NCBI GenBank assembly: GCA_012840225.1
Contig: DULU01000089.1
Span: 19,663 to 83,662 of the forward strand
Direction of reading: 5' to 3'
Source: Bacillota bacterium
Lineage (GTDB): Bacteria; Bacillota; Limnochordia; DTU080
DNA length: 64,000 nucleotides
Positions 16,809 through 24,831 of the stretch are shown one piece after another. The notes under the pieces were generated by a model that saw only the letters and a list, made by a program, of their open reading frames with translations, was not told the DNA's origin and made no database searches. The position numbers and the translations under genes were made by a program. How positions within the stretch are numbered: the first letter of the stretch is position 1; each line of letters starts with the position of its first letter.

Positions 16809-17372
16809 TTATTTATCTTGGTCTTCTTCCCCATATGCTTCCATTTTTCTTTTTCTCACCTGTGCCAAAATGCAGCTCTCGGTGTGGTGCAGGCCGCATT
16901 GCAGGCAGAATTGTTGTTCATCAACCGCCCGGCCGGCTACCCGCAACATCCCGGTCACACCCAGATGCAGATGCTGCAGTTCCTCATCGCTCATCTGATC
17001 CAGAAAAGCCTCCAGGGCGCGCCGGTAAGCTTTTTCCACCTTATCCAGCACCCGCTTTCCTTCAGCGGTTAATGACAGCGTCACTCCCCGCTGGTCATCG
17101 GCAGACTCTTTTTTCACCAACCAGCCGCTTTTCACCAGGCGGTTTATCAGATTGGTCATGGACGGGGCACTGATGCCCAAAGCTTGAGCAGCCTGCCCCG
17201 GAGCAGCACCCGGATGGTTAGACACAAAACGCATGGCCGCCAGCCGGGCTTTGGACATGAAGTCCCGGCCGCCCGATCCGGCAGCCAAAGCCTCCGGCAT
17301 GATGACCTCCTCAAGCAAGAGTTGCAAAAGGCTGAGATTGTGCTTCAGCTCATTGAAGTTTAAGGCCGGCAT
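16809..17372 (-). CDS. MarR-family regulator with C-terminal cysteine motif
   Basis: A 187-residue winged-helix repressor. The recognition region GISAPSMTNLINRLVKSGWLVK and the wing DDQRGVTLSLTAEGKRV are typical MarR. After the dimerisation helices comes an extra tail with CLQCGLHHTESC (CX2CX8C), absent from ordinary MarR proteins and a candidate metal or Fe-S redox sensor. It is the first gene of the hcp-cooS-cooF-FNOR operon and probably represses it through the palindrome at 17443, just upstream of its own start. The ATG has a perfect GGGAGGTG site. Confidence 0.9.
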   Translation of the reverse strand: MPALNFNELKHNLSLLQLLLEEVIMPEALAAGSGGRDFMSKARLAAMRFVSNHPGAAPGQAAQALGISAPSMTNLINRLVKSGWLVKKESADDQRGVTLSLTAEGKRVLDKVEKAYRRALEAFLDQMSDEELQHLHLGVTGMLRVAGRAVDEQQFCLQCGLHHTESCILAQVRKRKMEAYGEEDQDK

Positions 17373-17442
17373 CGGACACCTCCCTTCCCGGATCTCCGGT
17401 CATCCCTGGCGGCGCAGTTGCTCGGGGAGAACCGCCTAACGT

Positions 17443-17459
17443 TTAGTTAGCATAACTAA
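17443..17459. promoter_or_regulatory. Palindromic operator of the marR-hcp-cooS operon
   Basis: TTAGTTA-GCA-TAACTAA is a perfect 7-3-7 inverted repeat, directly downstream of the predicted -10 and about 71 bases upstream of marR. Size and position fit MarR autorepression. Confidence 0.7.
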
Positions 17460-17488
17460 TTATTATCATAAAGAAGAACCCCCGTCAA
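17460..17488 (-). promoter_or_regulatory. Predicted promoter of the marR-hcp-cooS-cooF-FNOR operon
   Basis: On the minus strand TTGACG (five of six) is followed after 15 bases by GATAAT or after 17 by TAATAA, abutting the operator palindrome. Confidence 0.6.
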
Positions 17489-17593
17489 CCACTTTTCTTA
17501 CTTTGGCCATGTAAAAAAGACTCCTTGTTCATCTCGGCAGGCTACCGGAACCACTGCCGCCAGCTGCACCGCCAACAGCCGCTTTAACCCCTC

Positions 17594-18184
17594 TCAGACC
17601 TCCGGCTTAAGCATACCGAACAAGATGTGCCTGGTTTTTTCCACATCGCCGGTGTGATGAATGGCTCTGATGCCCAGGGCAGCGGCAGCCGCCACATATT
17701 CCGGTATATCGTCTATGTAAGCCGTCTCCTCCGGCGCCAGATCCAATAGCCGCAGGGCATACTGGTATATTTCCCGCTCGGGCTTGCAGCTCCCCACCTC
17801 ATACGACAAGACTACCGGATCAAAATGGGTGAACAAACCCATGTCCTTCATCAACCGGGCATGGTTGAAGGTAGTGTTGGAAAGGATGCCCGTACGCAAC
17901 CCTCCGGCTCTCACCTCTGCGGCCAACGCCTGCATCTCGGGAAGATGGCGATAATATTCCAGCCATATATCGTCGAAGGCGTCGCCGGCTACCGGCCGGC
18001 CGGCGAGACTCTGCCAGAAATCGGTCTCCAAAAGCTCGCCTTTTTGCAACTGCGGCGTCACTTCCTCATAGCGAGGTGGGATATCGGGCAAAACCAGGCG
18101 GCGTACCAAATCCCGGCGGTACTCCGCTTCCCCAAGCCGCAAGAGGACGCCTCCCACATCGAAAAGAACCGCTTTAATCACCAC
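17594..18184 (-). CDS. HAD-superfamily phosphatase (YihX-like)
   Basis: A 196-residue haloacid-dehalogenase hydrolase. Motif I is LFDVGGVLLRLG with the nucleophilic Asp, motif II SNTTFN, motif III Lys in CKPEREIYQYAL, motif IV YIDDIPEYV. The small alpha-helical cap between motifs I and II and the FDVGGV form of motif I match the IA-type sugar-phosphate phosphatases. Two consecutive GTG codons are possible starts, after AAGGAG. It is a separate unit downstream of the marR promoter, in the same direction. Substrate unknown. Confidence 0.85.
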   Translation of the reverse strand: MVIKAVLFDVGGVLLRLGEAEYRRDLVRRLVLPDIPPRYEEVTPQLQKGELLETDFWQSLAGRPVAGDAFDDIWLEYYRHLPEMQALAAEVRAGGLRTGILSNTTFNHARLMKDMGLFTHFDPVVLSYEVGSCKPEREIYQYALRLLDLAPEETAYIDDIPEYVAAAAALGIRAIHHTGDVEKTRHILFGMLKPEV

Positions 18185-18356
18185 AATCCCCCCAACTCCT
18201 TATAAATCCGCTTCCCCCCGGATATTTCTTTAACCAGGCGCCAAACGCCTGCCTCCCTTCCGGGAAGGAAACTCCGCACCGTTATATAAACAGTAAACAG
18301 TAAGCTAGAGCGTCCACACACCGGCATACATAATGATACGTTTTGAGGTGAAACAG

Positions 18357-19736
18357 ATGAACAAGCAAAACCAAAGCCGCGGGAAAGGTGGCGAGCGGCC
18401 CAACATCGTGTTGATAGTGGCCGACGACCACGGGCGGGAAGCGCTAGGTTGCTACGGCAACCCGGTTATAAAAACGCCGCACCTGGATCAGTTGGCCGCC
18501 GAAGGGGTGCGCTTCACCCACAGCTTCTGCACCACCGCCTCCTGCGCCGCCAGCCGCTCCGTCATCATGACCGGCTTATATAACCACAGCAACGGGACTT
18601 ACGGGCATACCCACGCCCACCATCATTTCTCTTGCTTTGAACATGTGCGCACTTTGCCGGCTCTTTTGGGAGAGGGCGGCTACCGCACCGGCCGCGTAGG
18701 CAAAAAGCATTATGCTCCGGATCATCTCTTCCCCTTCCACTGGGGCATCAAAGATAATGCCTTCGGCCGCGACGACGTGCGCATGGCCGAGAGCTGCCGG
18801 TCTTTCATCAGGGAGGCGGAGCCTTTCTTTTTATACTATTGCTCGCACAACCCGCACCGGGAGCGGGTGGTAAAATCACATCCCCTGCAGCCGAACAATT
18901 TCGGCAACCCGGAAACATCATTCCCCGGCGATCAGGAACAAACCTATGCCGAGGACGAAGTGATTATTCCCCCGTTTCTGGCGGATATCCCCGAGTCCCG
19001 CGCCGAGCTGGCGCAATATTATCAATCCATATCCCGCCTGGACCGGGGGGTAGGGCGCCTGATAAAGATCCTCAAAGAAGAAGGTAAATACGACAACACG
19101 GTCATCATCTATATTTCCGACAACGGAGCGGCCTTCCCGCAGGCCAAAACCACCCTCTATGAACCGGGCACCAATCTCCCTTGCATTGTGCGCAGCCCGC
19201 TGCACCACAAGCGCGGCACCACCTGCAGCGCCTTGATCACCTGGGCGGACATCACCCCCACGGTGCTGGACTTTGCCGGTCTCTACCATGACCCGGCCGC
19301 CTTTCACGGCCGCTCGTTCAAAGAGGTGATCGACGAGGAGGATCCGCCCAACTGGCGCGCAGAGGTCTTTACCGCCCACACTTTCCATGAGATCACCAAC
19401 TACTATCCAATGCGGGCGATACGGACAAAAAAATATAAATTCATCTGGAACATCGCCTGGAAGCTGGATTATTCCTTTGCCAGCGATCTGTGGGCGGCAC
19501 CGTCATGGCAGGGCGCGCTGCGGCGCCGGCTGGATCAGGTAGGCATGCGCAAAGTGGCGGCCTATATTCACCGTCCCCGCTTTGAGCTTTATGATCTGGA
19601 GAATGATCCCCATGAGACGGTGAACCTGGCGGAAGATCCGGCATATGGGCAACTGGTGGCCGAATTCTGCGCCAAACTGCAGCAGTTCCAGAAGGAGACC
19701 AAAGACCCCTGGCTGCATAAATGGGAATATGAATAA
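18357..19736 (+). CDS. Sulfatase (formylglycine-type), cytoplasmic
   Basis: A 459-residue alkaline-phosphatase-superfamily sulfatase. Metal-site block NIVLIVADDHGREALGCYG, then ASCAASRSVIMTG, whose CAASR fits the C-X-A/P-S-R signature where Cys is oxidised to formylglycine, then GRVGKKHYAP, and DNGAAFPQAKTTLYE. The start is placed at the ATG at 18357, five bases after GAGGTGAA, rather than the upstream 18333. There is no signal peptide, so it should act on imported sulfated sugars. Neither an anaerobic sulfatase maturase nor a formylglycine-generating enzyme is in the window. Substrate unknown. Confidence 0.9.
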   Translation: MNKQNQSRGKGGERPNIVLIVADDHGREALGCYGNPVIKTPHLDQLAAEGVRFTHSFCTTASCAASRSVIMTGLYNHSNGTYGHTHAHHHFSCFEHVRTLPALLGEGGYRTGRVGKKHYAPDHLFPFHWGIKDNAFGRDDVRMAESCRSFIREAEPFFLYYCSHNPHRERVVKSHPLQPNNFGNPETSFPGDQEQTYAEDEVIIPPFLADIPESRAELAQYYQSISRLDRGVGRLIKILKEEGKYDNTVIIYISDNGAAFPQAKTTLYEPGTNLPCIVRSPLHHKRGTTCSALITWADITPTVLDFAGLYHDPAAFHGRSFKEVIDEEDPPNWRAEVFTAHTFHEITNYYPMRAIRTKKYKFIWNIAWKLDYSFASDLWAAPSWQGALRRRLDQVGMRKVAAYIHRPRFELYDLENDPHETVNLAEDPAYGQLVAEFCAKLQQFQKETKDPWLHKWEYE

Positions 19737-19834
19737 CCGCCGGGAATAGGCATAACCGGCATGAGGCCATTGGCCTTTTGGCCGGGCGCTCCGGCTGCCC
19801 ATGCGCCCGGCTGCCGTCTTCCTCAGCTTCTTCC

Positions 19835-20584
19835 TCAGGTCAGGTGAGGCGGAAGCCGCAACCGGTTCACCGCTGCCAGTGCCGCTTCCAGGTGCCTTTT
19901 TCCCCGCCTGAGGCTAAAGGTGAGGTGTCCGGGCAGCAAGGCGGAGAAATCGGCGGCCTGCATCTTTCTGATGCTCTCAATATGCTCCGTTATGGAACAA
20001 TCATATATGGCCTGCCAAGCCACCCGCCCGCCGCAGAAGATGCTGTCCCCCGAGAAAAGCATCCGGTAGCCGTACCCGTCGACCAGGAAGGACAGGTGCC
20101 CGTCACAGTGCCCCGGGGTGGACAAAGCCTTGATGGTGAGGACTCCCTCCTCGCCGCCTATCCGCACCTCGTCCCCGTCATTTAATATATGGTCGATGCT
20201 GCAGGCTTGAAACTCCATGTCCGGAGGATAAAGCCCGGCCGCGATAGCTTCATCCAGGCAAATCAGCCGGCGGTCGGCGTTGACCACAGCTTCGGCTGTG
20301 TGTGCGGAAGCCCATATTTCCAGGCCGTACCTTTCCTTCAACACGGCCGCCCCACCGCTGTGATCGACATGCTTGTGCGTGAGAAAGAGCCTGGTCGGTG
20401 CACCGCCGCCCAGGGTCTCATCGATATTCGCCAATAGCTGGGTCGTGTCATAGCCGGCTCCGGCATCAATCAAAATCCGTTCTTCTCCGGCAGCAAGCAA
20501 ATAGACATGGCAGTCCAGCGGGTCGGATAGATCAAAACCCATCCGCCCGCTGCCGACCAGCCATAGGTGTCCAGTGATCTGCAC
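19835..20584 (-). CDS. Metallo-beta-lactamase-fold hydrolase
   Basis: A 249-residue MBL-fold protein with the dinuclear metal motif LTHKHVDHSGG, the downstream His in TPGHCDGHLSF and Asp in LFSGDSIF. The start is set to the GTG at 20584, six bases after AAGGGG; the track's GTG at 20614 has no ribosome site. The closing residues suggest a glyoxalase-II/hydroxyacylglutathione hydrolase-like group, but the substrate cannot be assigned. It lies 60 bases downstream of the iron alcohol dehydrogenase in the same direction and may be co-transcribed. Convergent with the sulfatase. Confidence 0.86.
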   Translation of the reverse strand: MQITGHLWLVGSGRMGFDLSDPLDCHVYLLAAGEERILIDAGAGYDTTQLLANIDETLGGGAPTRLFLTHKHVDHSGGAAVLKERYGLEIWASAHTAEAVVNADRRLICLDEAIAAGLYPPDMEFQACSIDHILNDGDEVRIGGEEGVLTIKALSTPGHCDGHLSFLVDGYGYRMLFSGDSIFCGGRVAWQAIYDCSITEHIESIRKMQAADFSALLPGHLTFSLRRGKRHLEAALAAVNRLRLPPHLT

Positions 20585-20644
20585 CAGCCACCCCTTCTTT
20601 CCACCGTTTTTCACATGCGATCTAATCAGGAGATGAACTCCGTG

Positions 20645-21823
20645 CTATTCGGCGGCCAACTCCAAAATGCGGCGCAGATCGTCCCGGGTCAGCCGGACAA
20701 ATTTGCCGAGCGTATCATCGTTCGGCATTCTGCACTTGGCCACCAGCTCATCGAATTTCTCCCGGCCGATTTTCAGCTCAGCCAAGGAGACAGGCAAGCC
20801 AATCGACCTGATGAACTGCCGCAGCCGCGCGATGCCGGCGAGGGCGATCTCTTCCGGATGGCGAAAATCGGGCTCGACATCCCAGACGCGCACGGCAAAT
20901 TGAGCAAAGCGGTAGACATCATGGCGATAGACGTAGGTCATCCAGGCCGGGAAGAGAGCTGCCAGGCCGGCTCCATGGGCCACATCATACATACCGCTCA
21001 ATTCATGCTCCAGGATGTGGGTGGCCCAATCCCCGATCCGCCCCGTGCCCACCAGGTCATTGTGCGCCAGCGTTCCCGCCCACATGATTTCGGCCCTGGC
21101 GTCGTAGTTCTCCGGTTCGCGCAGAACCACAGGCGTATGCTTAATGACGGTTTTCATCACAGCTTCGCCCAGGCGATCCGTCAAGTCGACATGAGGGGTA
21201 TTGGTAAAATAGCGCTCAAAAACATGGGCTAATATGTCCATGGCGCCGCAAGCCGTCTGATAGGGCGGCAAGGTGAACGTCAGCTCAGGGTTTAAAATGG
21301 CGAAGACAGGCCGGTTGATGTTATTGTTATAGCTCCGCTTCAGCCAGCCGTCCTCATTGGTGATGACGCAGCTCCAGCTGGCTTCACTCCCTGCCGCGGC
21401 GATGGTCGGAATCGCTCCCACCGGCAGAGAGGTTTGCGCTTCGGCTTTGCCGCTGAAGAAGTCCCACACGTCCCCTTGATACGGCACGCCCAAAGCGATG
21501 GCTTTGGCCGAATCGATGACGCTTCCGCCGCCGACGGCCAGAACGAAATTAATCCCTTCCTTCCGGCACAGCTCTATGCCTTTATATACCAGGCTTAACC
21601 TGGGATTGGGGGCGACTCCGCCCAGTTCGACGTACTCTACCCCGGCTTCTTGCAGGGAGGCCGTCACCTGGTCGAACAAACCGCTCTTTTTGATGCTCCC
21701 ACCGCCATAATGTAACAACACCTTGCGGCTGTATTTTCCGGTCTCCGGACCCACTTCATGGTGGCTCCCCCGGCCGAATATGATCTGAGTCGAACTGAGA
21801 AAGCGGAAGTTTTCCATATGCAT
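20645..21823 (-). CDS. Iron-containing alcohol dehydrogenase (butanol dehydrogenase-like)
   Basis: A 392-residue group III alcohol dehydrogenase that interconverts aldehydes and alcohols with NAD(P)H. Visible are MENFRFLSSTQIIFGRG, the dinucleotide loop LAVGGGSVIDSAKAIA, GAIPTIAAAGSEAS, and the metal ligands in CGAMDILAHVFERY and LEHELSGMYDVAHGAGLA. The ATG at 21823 (AAAGGAG, five-base spacer) is preferred; the track's 21937 extension lacks family similarity. The sequence is nearest to clostridial BdhA/B and YqhD-like enzymes, so a fermentative or detoxifying aldehyde reductase is likely. Confidence 0.9.
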   Translation of the reverse strand: MHMENFRFLSSTQIIFGRGSHHEVGPETGKYSRKVLLHYGGGSIKKSGLFDQVTASLQEAGVEYVELGGVAPNPRLSLVYKGIELCRKEGINFVLAVGGGSVIDSAKAIALGVPYQGDVWDFFSGKAEAQTSLPVGAIPTIAAAGSEASWSCVITNEDGWLKRSYNNNINRPVFAILNPELTFTLPPYQTACGAMDILAHVFERYFTNTPHVDLTDRLGEAVMKTVIKHTPVVLREPENYDARAEIMWAGTLAHNDLVGTGRIGDWATHILEHELSGMYDVAHGAGLAALFPAWMTYVYRHDVYRFAQFAVRVWDVEPDFRHPEEIALAGIARLRQFIRSIGLPVSLAELKIGREKFDELVAKCRMPNDDTLGKFVRLTRDDLRRILELAAE

Positions 21824-21997
21824 CGCTGCTCCTTTGGCCAAGATATATGAGACGGGCAACCGCCGGGTTGCCCTCCTCGCCGCGGCGATATGAATTACTT
21901 CATTGATGAGCCGGAGACAACCTGCTTTTTTGTTCATTTAGCGGAGCAGGCAGGGCATCTTTTTCGGCTGTTGAATTCAGAGCTTTATTGAACAAAA

Positions 21998-22033
21998 CGT
22001 CTCCGGTTCCGGAGGAGCCGGACGGCGTTTTTT
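21998..22033 (+). terminator. Possible attenuator in the MFS gene leader
   Basis: The hairpin GTCTCCGG...CCGGAC is followed by GGCGTTTTTT on the plus strand, yet no plus-strand gene lies upstream. It sits 30 bases before the preferred MFS start, so it could act as a leader terminator. A competing small hairpin (CTCCGGTTCCGGAG) overlaps it. Confidence 0.4.
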
Positions 22034-22062
22034 CAGGTTTCGGGGAAAGGTTTGGTTGTTTT

Positions 22063-23535
22063 ATGATAGGCGCCTGGGCCCAAGATGAGCGCAAACGCTG
22101 GGCTATACTCATGACGGTCGGCATCGGCAGCATCATGTCCCCTCTCGACAGCAGCGTGGTCAACATTGCCCTGCCGGTGATCACGGCCGATCTGAACACG
22201 ACAATTACCGTGGCCGAATGGGTGGCGGCGGCCTACCTGCTCACCATCAGCAGCTTGCTTTTGACCTACGGCCGGGCCGGCGACCTCTGGGGCCACCGCC
22301 ATATTTATGTCACCGGTTTTGCCGTCTTCACCGCCGGATCGCTATTGTGCAGCTTATCTTCCAACATCGGTTTATTGATCGCTTTCCGGGTGGTGCAGGC
22401 CATAGGTGCCGGCATGATGATGGCTGCCGGACCGGCTCTGATCACCGCCGCCTTTCCGGCCAACGAGAGAGGGCGGGCTTTAGGCCTCAACGGCATGATG
22501 GTCGGCGTCGGCCTCGCTGCCGGTCCCGTCCTGGGCGGCCTCCTGGTGCAGCTCAGCGGCTGGCGCTCCATCTTCCTCATCAATTTGCCGATCGGCTTGG
22601 CCGGCATCTGGCTGGCTCACCGGATCCTCCCCTATCCAGCTCCCGACAGGCGCCGGCGCCGCTTTGATGTATCCGGAGCGGCCACTTTTTTCATCGCCCT
22701 ATTGTCTCTTCTATTAGCCTTGAGCAGGGGCGACACCTGGGGTTGGCGCTCGGCGCCTATAACGGTGCTGTGGATAATCGGCCTTCTTGCCTTTGTCTCC
22801 TTTTTCCACATCGAGCGGCGGGTCGCAGATCCCATGGTCGACCTGCACCTCTTCAGGATCAGGCTTTTTGCCGCCGCCAACGGCAGCGCTCTGCTCAATT
22901 ATATGGCCCAGTTCACGGTGACCTTTCTGATGCCTTTTTACCTGCAACAAGCGTTGGGCTTACCACCACAGCAAGCCGGCCTCATCCTTTTGGCTTTCCC
23001 GGTCTTCATGCTTCTCATGGCTCCCTTCAGCGGCGCCTTGTCCGACCGGTTGGGTTCCTATATCCTAAGCCCGTTGGGGATGCTCATCATCACCGTGGGA
23101 TTGTGGCTCTTGAGCCGCCTGACCGGCACCACAGACCCGGGCAGCATATTCTGGCGCCTGGCTATCGTAGGATTAGGTTCAGGCCTTTTTCAGGCCCCCA
23201 ATAACAGCGCCATCATGGGCAGCGTACCCAAAGACCGGCTGGGCCTGGCGAGCGGTATGCTGGCCACCATGCGCAATGTAGGCATGGTGCTGGGAGTGGC
23301 CGTCAGCGCCGCCGTTTTCAGTTCCAGACATGACTTTTACCTTTACCAGGAGATGACGGGGAGAATGTTTGCTTACGATGCAGGTTTGACTCCGTATGTG
23401 GCGGCTGTCAGGGATACCTTCCTCGTCGGTTCAGGCTTTGCCTTGTTGGGTGTCGTCACCGCTATGGTGAGAGGCCGACCGGGCACCGGCACCGGCAGTC
23501 AAAACCGGCAGGCCCAGCAGGGCGAAGCCGATTGA
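22063..23535 (+). CDS. MFS multidrug exporter, DHA2 (14-TM EmrB/QacA) family
   Basis: A drug:H+ antiporter-type permease of about 490 residues with some 14 hydrophobic segments. Motif A variant GRAGDLWGHRHIYVTG and motif D1 MSPLDSSVVNIALPVITADL identify the DHA2 family; the antiporter motif C-like GLAAGPVLGGLL is present. The ATG at 22063 follows GGGAAAGG; the track's TTG at 21988 would run through a terminator-like hairpin and has no ribosome site. The C-terminus is a short Gly/Thr/Gln-rich hydrophilic tail. Substrate unknown. No EmrA-type membrane fusion partner is adjacent. Confidence 0.87.
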   Translation: MIGAWAQDERKRWAILMTVGIGSIMSPLDSSVVNIALPVITADLNTTITVAEWVAAAYLLTISSLLLTYGRAGDLWGHRHIYVTGFAVFTAGSLLCSLSSNIGLLIAFRVVQAIGAGMMMAAGPALITAAFPANERGRALGLNGMMVGVGLAAGPVLGGLLVQLSGWRSIFLINLPIGLAGIWLAHRILPYPAPDRRRRRFDVSGAATFFIALLSLLLALSRGDTWGWRSAPITVLWIIGLLAFVSFFHIERRVADPMVDLHLFRIRLFAAANGSALLNYMAQFTVTFLMPFYLQQALGLPPQQAGLILLAFPVFMLLMAPFSGALSDRLGSYILSPLGMLIITVGLWLLSRLTGTTDPGSIFWRLAIVGLGSGLFQAPNNSAIMGSVPKDRLGLASGMLATMRNVGMVLGVAVSAAVFSSRHDFYLYQEMTGRMFAYDAGLTPYVAAVRDTFLVGSGFALLGVVTAMVRGRPGTGTGSQNRQAQQGEAD

Positions 23536-23568
23536 CCGCCTGCCGGCACCCGGTTCCTCCGGTCTTAC

Positions 23569-24009
23569 CTACCTATCAAAAATTTCATCCAACACCACGT
23601 CGGCCAATCCGGCCAAAGAGCCGACATGAGCCGAGGTCCACACACCCCACCCCAACCCGGACCAGGAAAATCCGGTGTTGCCGGTGACAAATCCGCTCAA
23701 GCCGCCACTTACAGCGCCGATCACCGCTCCCGTGATCACTGCTTCCGCGGCCTCTTCTACCGTGGGAGTATCATCAGAGATAATATACTCGAAAAACGAA
23801 CCGACAGCTCCGGAGATAGCCCCAGTAACAATGCAGAGCCATTCGCCGTCCACAGTTGCCATCTCTTCTGCAGAAAGAGGACGGCCATATGCGGACCAGT
23901 CGACGGCAGGCGGTTCTGCAGCGAACGCCGCCGGAGCGGCCATTGATTGCAGCCCGAAGACCAAAGACAAAGCTACCACCATGATCAAAGAAAACCAACG
24001 TTTTTTCAT
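23569..24009 (-). CDS. Small exported glycine-rich protein with bacteriocin-leader-like motif
   Basis: The ATG at 24009 (AGGAGG, nine-base spacer) gives a 146-residue product with a clear Sec signal peptide ending near AAFAAEPP. The mature part begins with YGRPLSAEEMATVDGEW, whose LSxEEMxxVxG pattern resembles double-glycine bacteriocin leaders, although it sits after a Sec signal. Two glycine-zipper stretches follow (GAISGAVGSFFEY; GAVIGAVSGGLSGFVTG), suggesting membrane insertion. No transporter, peptidase or modification enzyme is adjacent. Its 5' end and leader are duplicated at 24582-24784. Family not recognised; antimicrobial or envelope function is a guess. Confidence 0.7.
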   Translation of the reverse strand: MKKRWFSLIMVVALSLVFGLQSMAAPAAFAAEPPAVDWSAYGRPLSAEEMATVDGEWLCIVTGAISGAVGSFFEYIISDDTPTVEEAAEAVITGAVIGAVSGGLSGFVTGNTGFSWSGLGWGVWTSAHVGSLAGLADVVLDEIFDR

Positions 24010-24164
24010 TTCTGCCTTCCTCCTCAAGTCTCACAGGCGGCTGGACGGTTTTCAAACTAACATAAAGTTCTCCACCCGGGCAAAGACCGTATAGGGTGAT
24101 GAAAGGAAATTAGCCAAGCCTTCCCTGTATGGCCATCTCTTTAAAGCTCTGCCGTTCTCAGGAA
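23959..24164. repeat. Duplicated promoter/signal-peptide segment, copy A
   Basis: About 205 bases covering the signal-peptide codons, ribosome site and upstream region of the 146-residue gene. Copy B lies at 24582-24784; by eye most positions agree, with scattered substitutions and small indels, so it is an old duplication rather than an insertion sequence. Confidence 0.8.
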
Positions 24165-24250
24165 ATCACAGACGGAAAAATGTTGATAGAATTGAAATTG
24201 GCGAAAGGCGGATCGGCCTTCATTTCTCCCCAACAGACACCAGGGCACAC

Positions 24251-24279
24251 AAAAGAAAAAGGCGCCCTGTTCAGGCGCC
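24251..24279 (-). terminator. Intrinsic terminator of the 69-codon gene
   Basis: On the minus strand GGCGCC-TGAACAG-GGCGCC is followed by TTTTTCTTTT. It lies 55 bases after the stop of the small gene at 24335. Confidence 0.75.
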
Positions 24280-24334
24280 AGGAAACGGCAGGCGGCCGAC
24301 CGGGTGCCCGCACCCGGTTAACCTCTGCTTTGCT

Positions 24335-24544
24335 TTATTTTAATAAGCCATGTTTGACAAAATACCACAGAAAAAAGCTCATGGAAAACCAGTATAAATT
24401 AATACGCAACAGGCCTAGACCGCTTTTTTGTTCAGGCGACAACTTTTTTCTTTCCGTTATGTTCATAGCTGTAGTAAAGAGAGTGGCAAACATGATGGAT
24501 GAACCTAACCGGGTGCCAAAAAACTCGATGTCTATGGCGCTCAC
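24335..24544 (-). CDS. Small two-helix membrane protein
   Basis: A 69-residue product with hydrophobic segments near residues 14-28 and 50-66 and a Lys-rich middle. The GTG at 24544 has GGAG eight bases upstream, and a dedicated terminator follows, which argues for a real gene. It lies directly behind copy B of the duplicated leader, in the place where copy A has its glycine-rich protein, so it could be an accessory or immunity-type protein, or an unrelated captured ORF. No family recognised. Confidence 0.5.
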   Translation of the reverse strand: MSAIDIEFFGTRLGSSIMFATLFTTAMNITERKKLSPEQKSGLGLLRINLYWFSMSFFLWYFVKHGLLK

Positions 24545-24575
24545 CTTCCGTTCTCCGCTTTCGTCGGTTAAAGCG

Positions 24576-24632
24576 TCAATAGACCAGAGACAAAGCTACC
24601 ATCATGATCAGGGAAAACCAACGTTTTTTCAT
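24576..24632 (-). pseudogene. Vestigial signal peptide of the duplicated exported-protein gene
   Basis: Copy B keeps the start of the exported protein (MKKRWFSLIMMVALSLVY) but hits a TGA after 18 codons. The rest of the gene is missing and the 69-codon ORF begins 31 bases later. Confidence 0.65.
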
Positions 24633-24784
24633 TCCGTCTTCCTCCCCAAGCTCACAGGCGGCTGGACGGTTTCCAAACTAACAGAAGACCTCCGTCCGGG
24701 CAAAGACCGTATGGGGTGAAGAAAGGAGATTAGCTAAGCTCTCCCTGTATGGCGATCTCTCTCAATCTCAGCCGTTCACAGGAA
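24582..24784. repeat. Duplicated promoter/signal-peptide segment, copy B
   Basis: Partner of the segment at 23959-24164 in the same orientation. It provides the upstream region of the truncated signal peptide and of the 69-codon gene. Confidence 0.8.
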
Positions 24785-24806
24785 TGCGCCGGCTTGATAC
24801 TGTTAA

Positions 24807-24831
24807 ATAACGAATTCTAGATAACGAATTC
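24807..24831. repeat. 11-bp direct repeat around the malic enzyme stop codon
   Basis: ATAACGAATTC occurs twice, separated by TAG. The stop codon of the malic enzyme gene begins at the repeat boundary, suggesting local slippage at the end of the gene. Confidence 0.8.
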
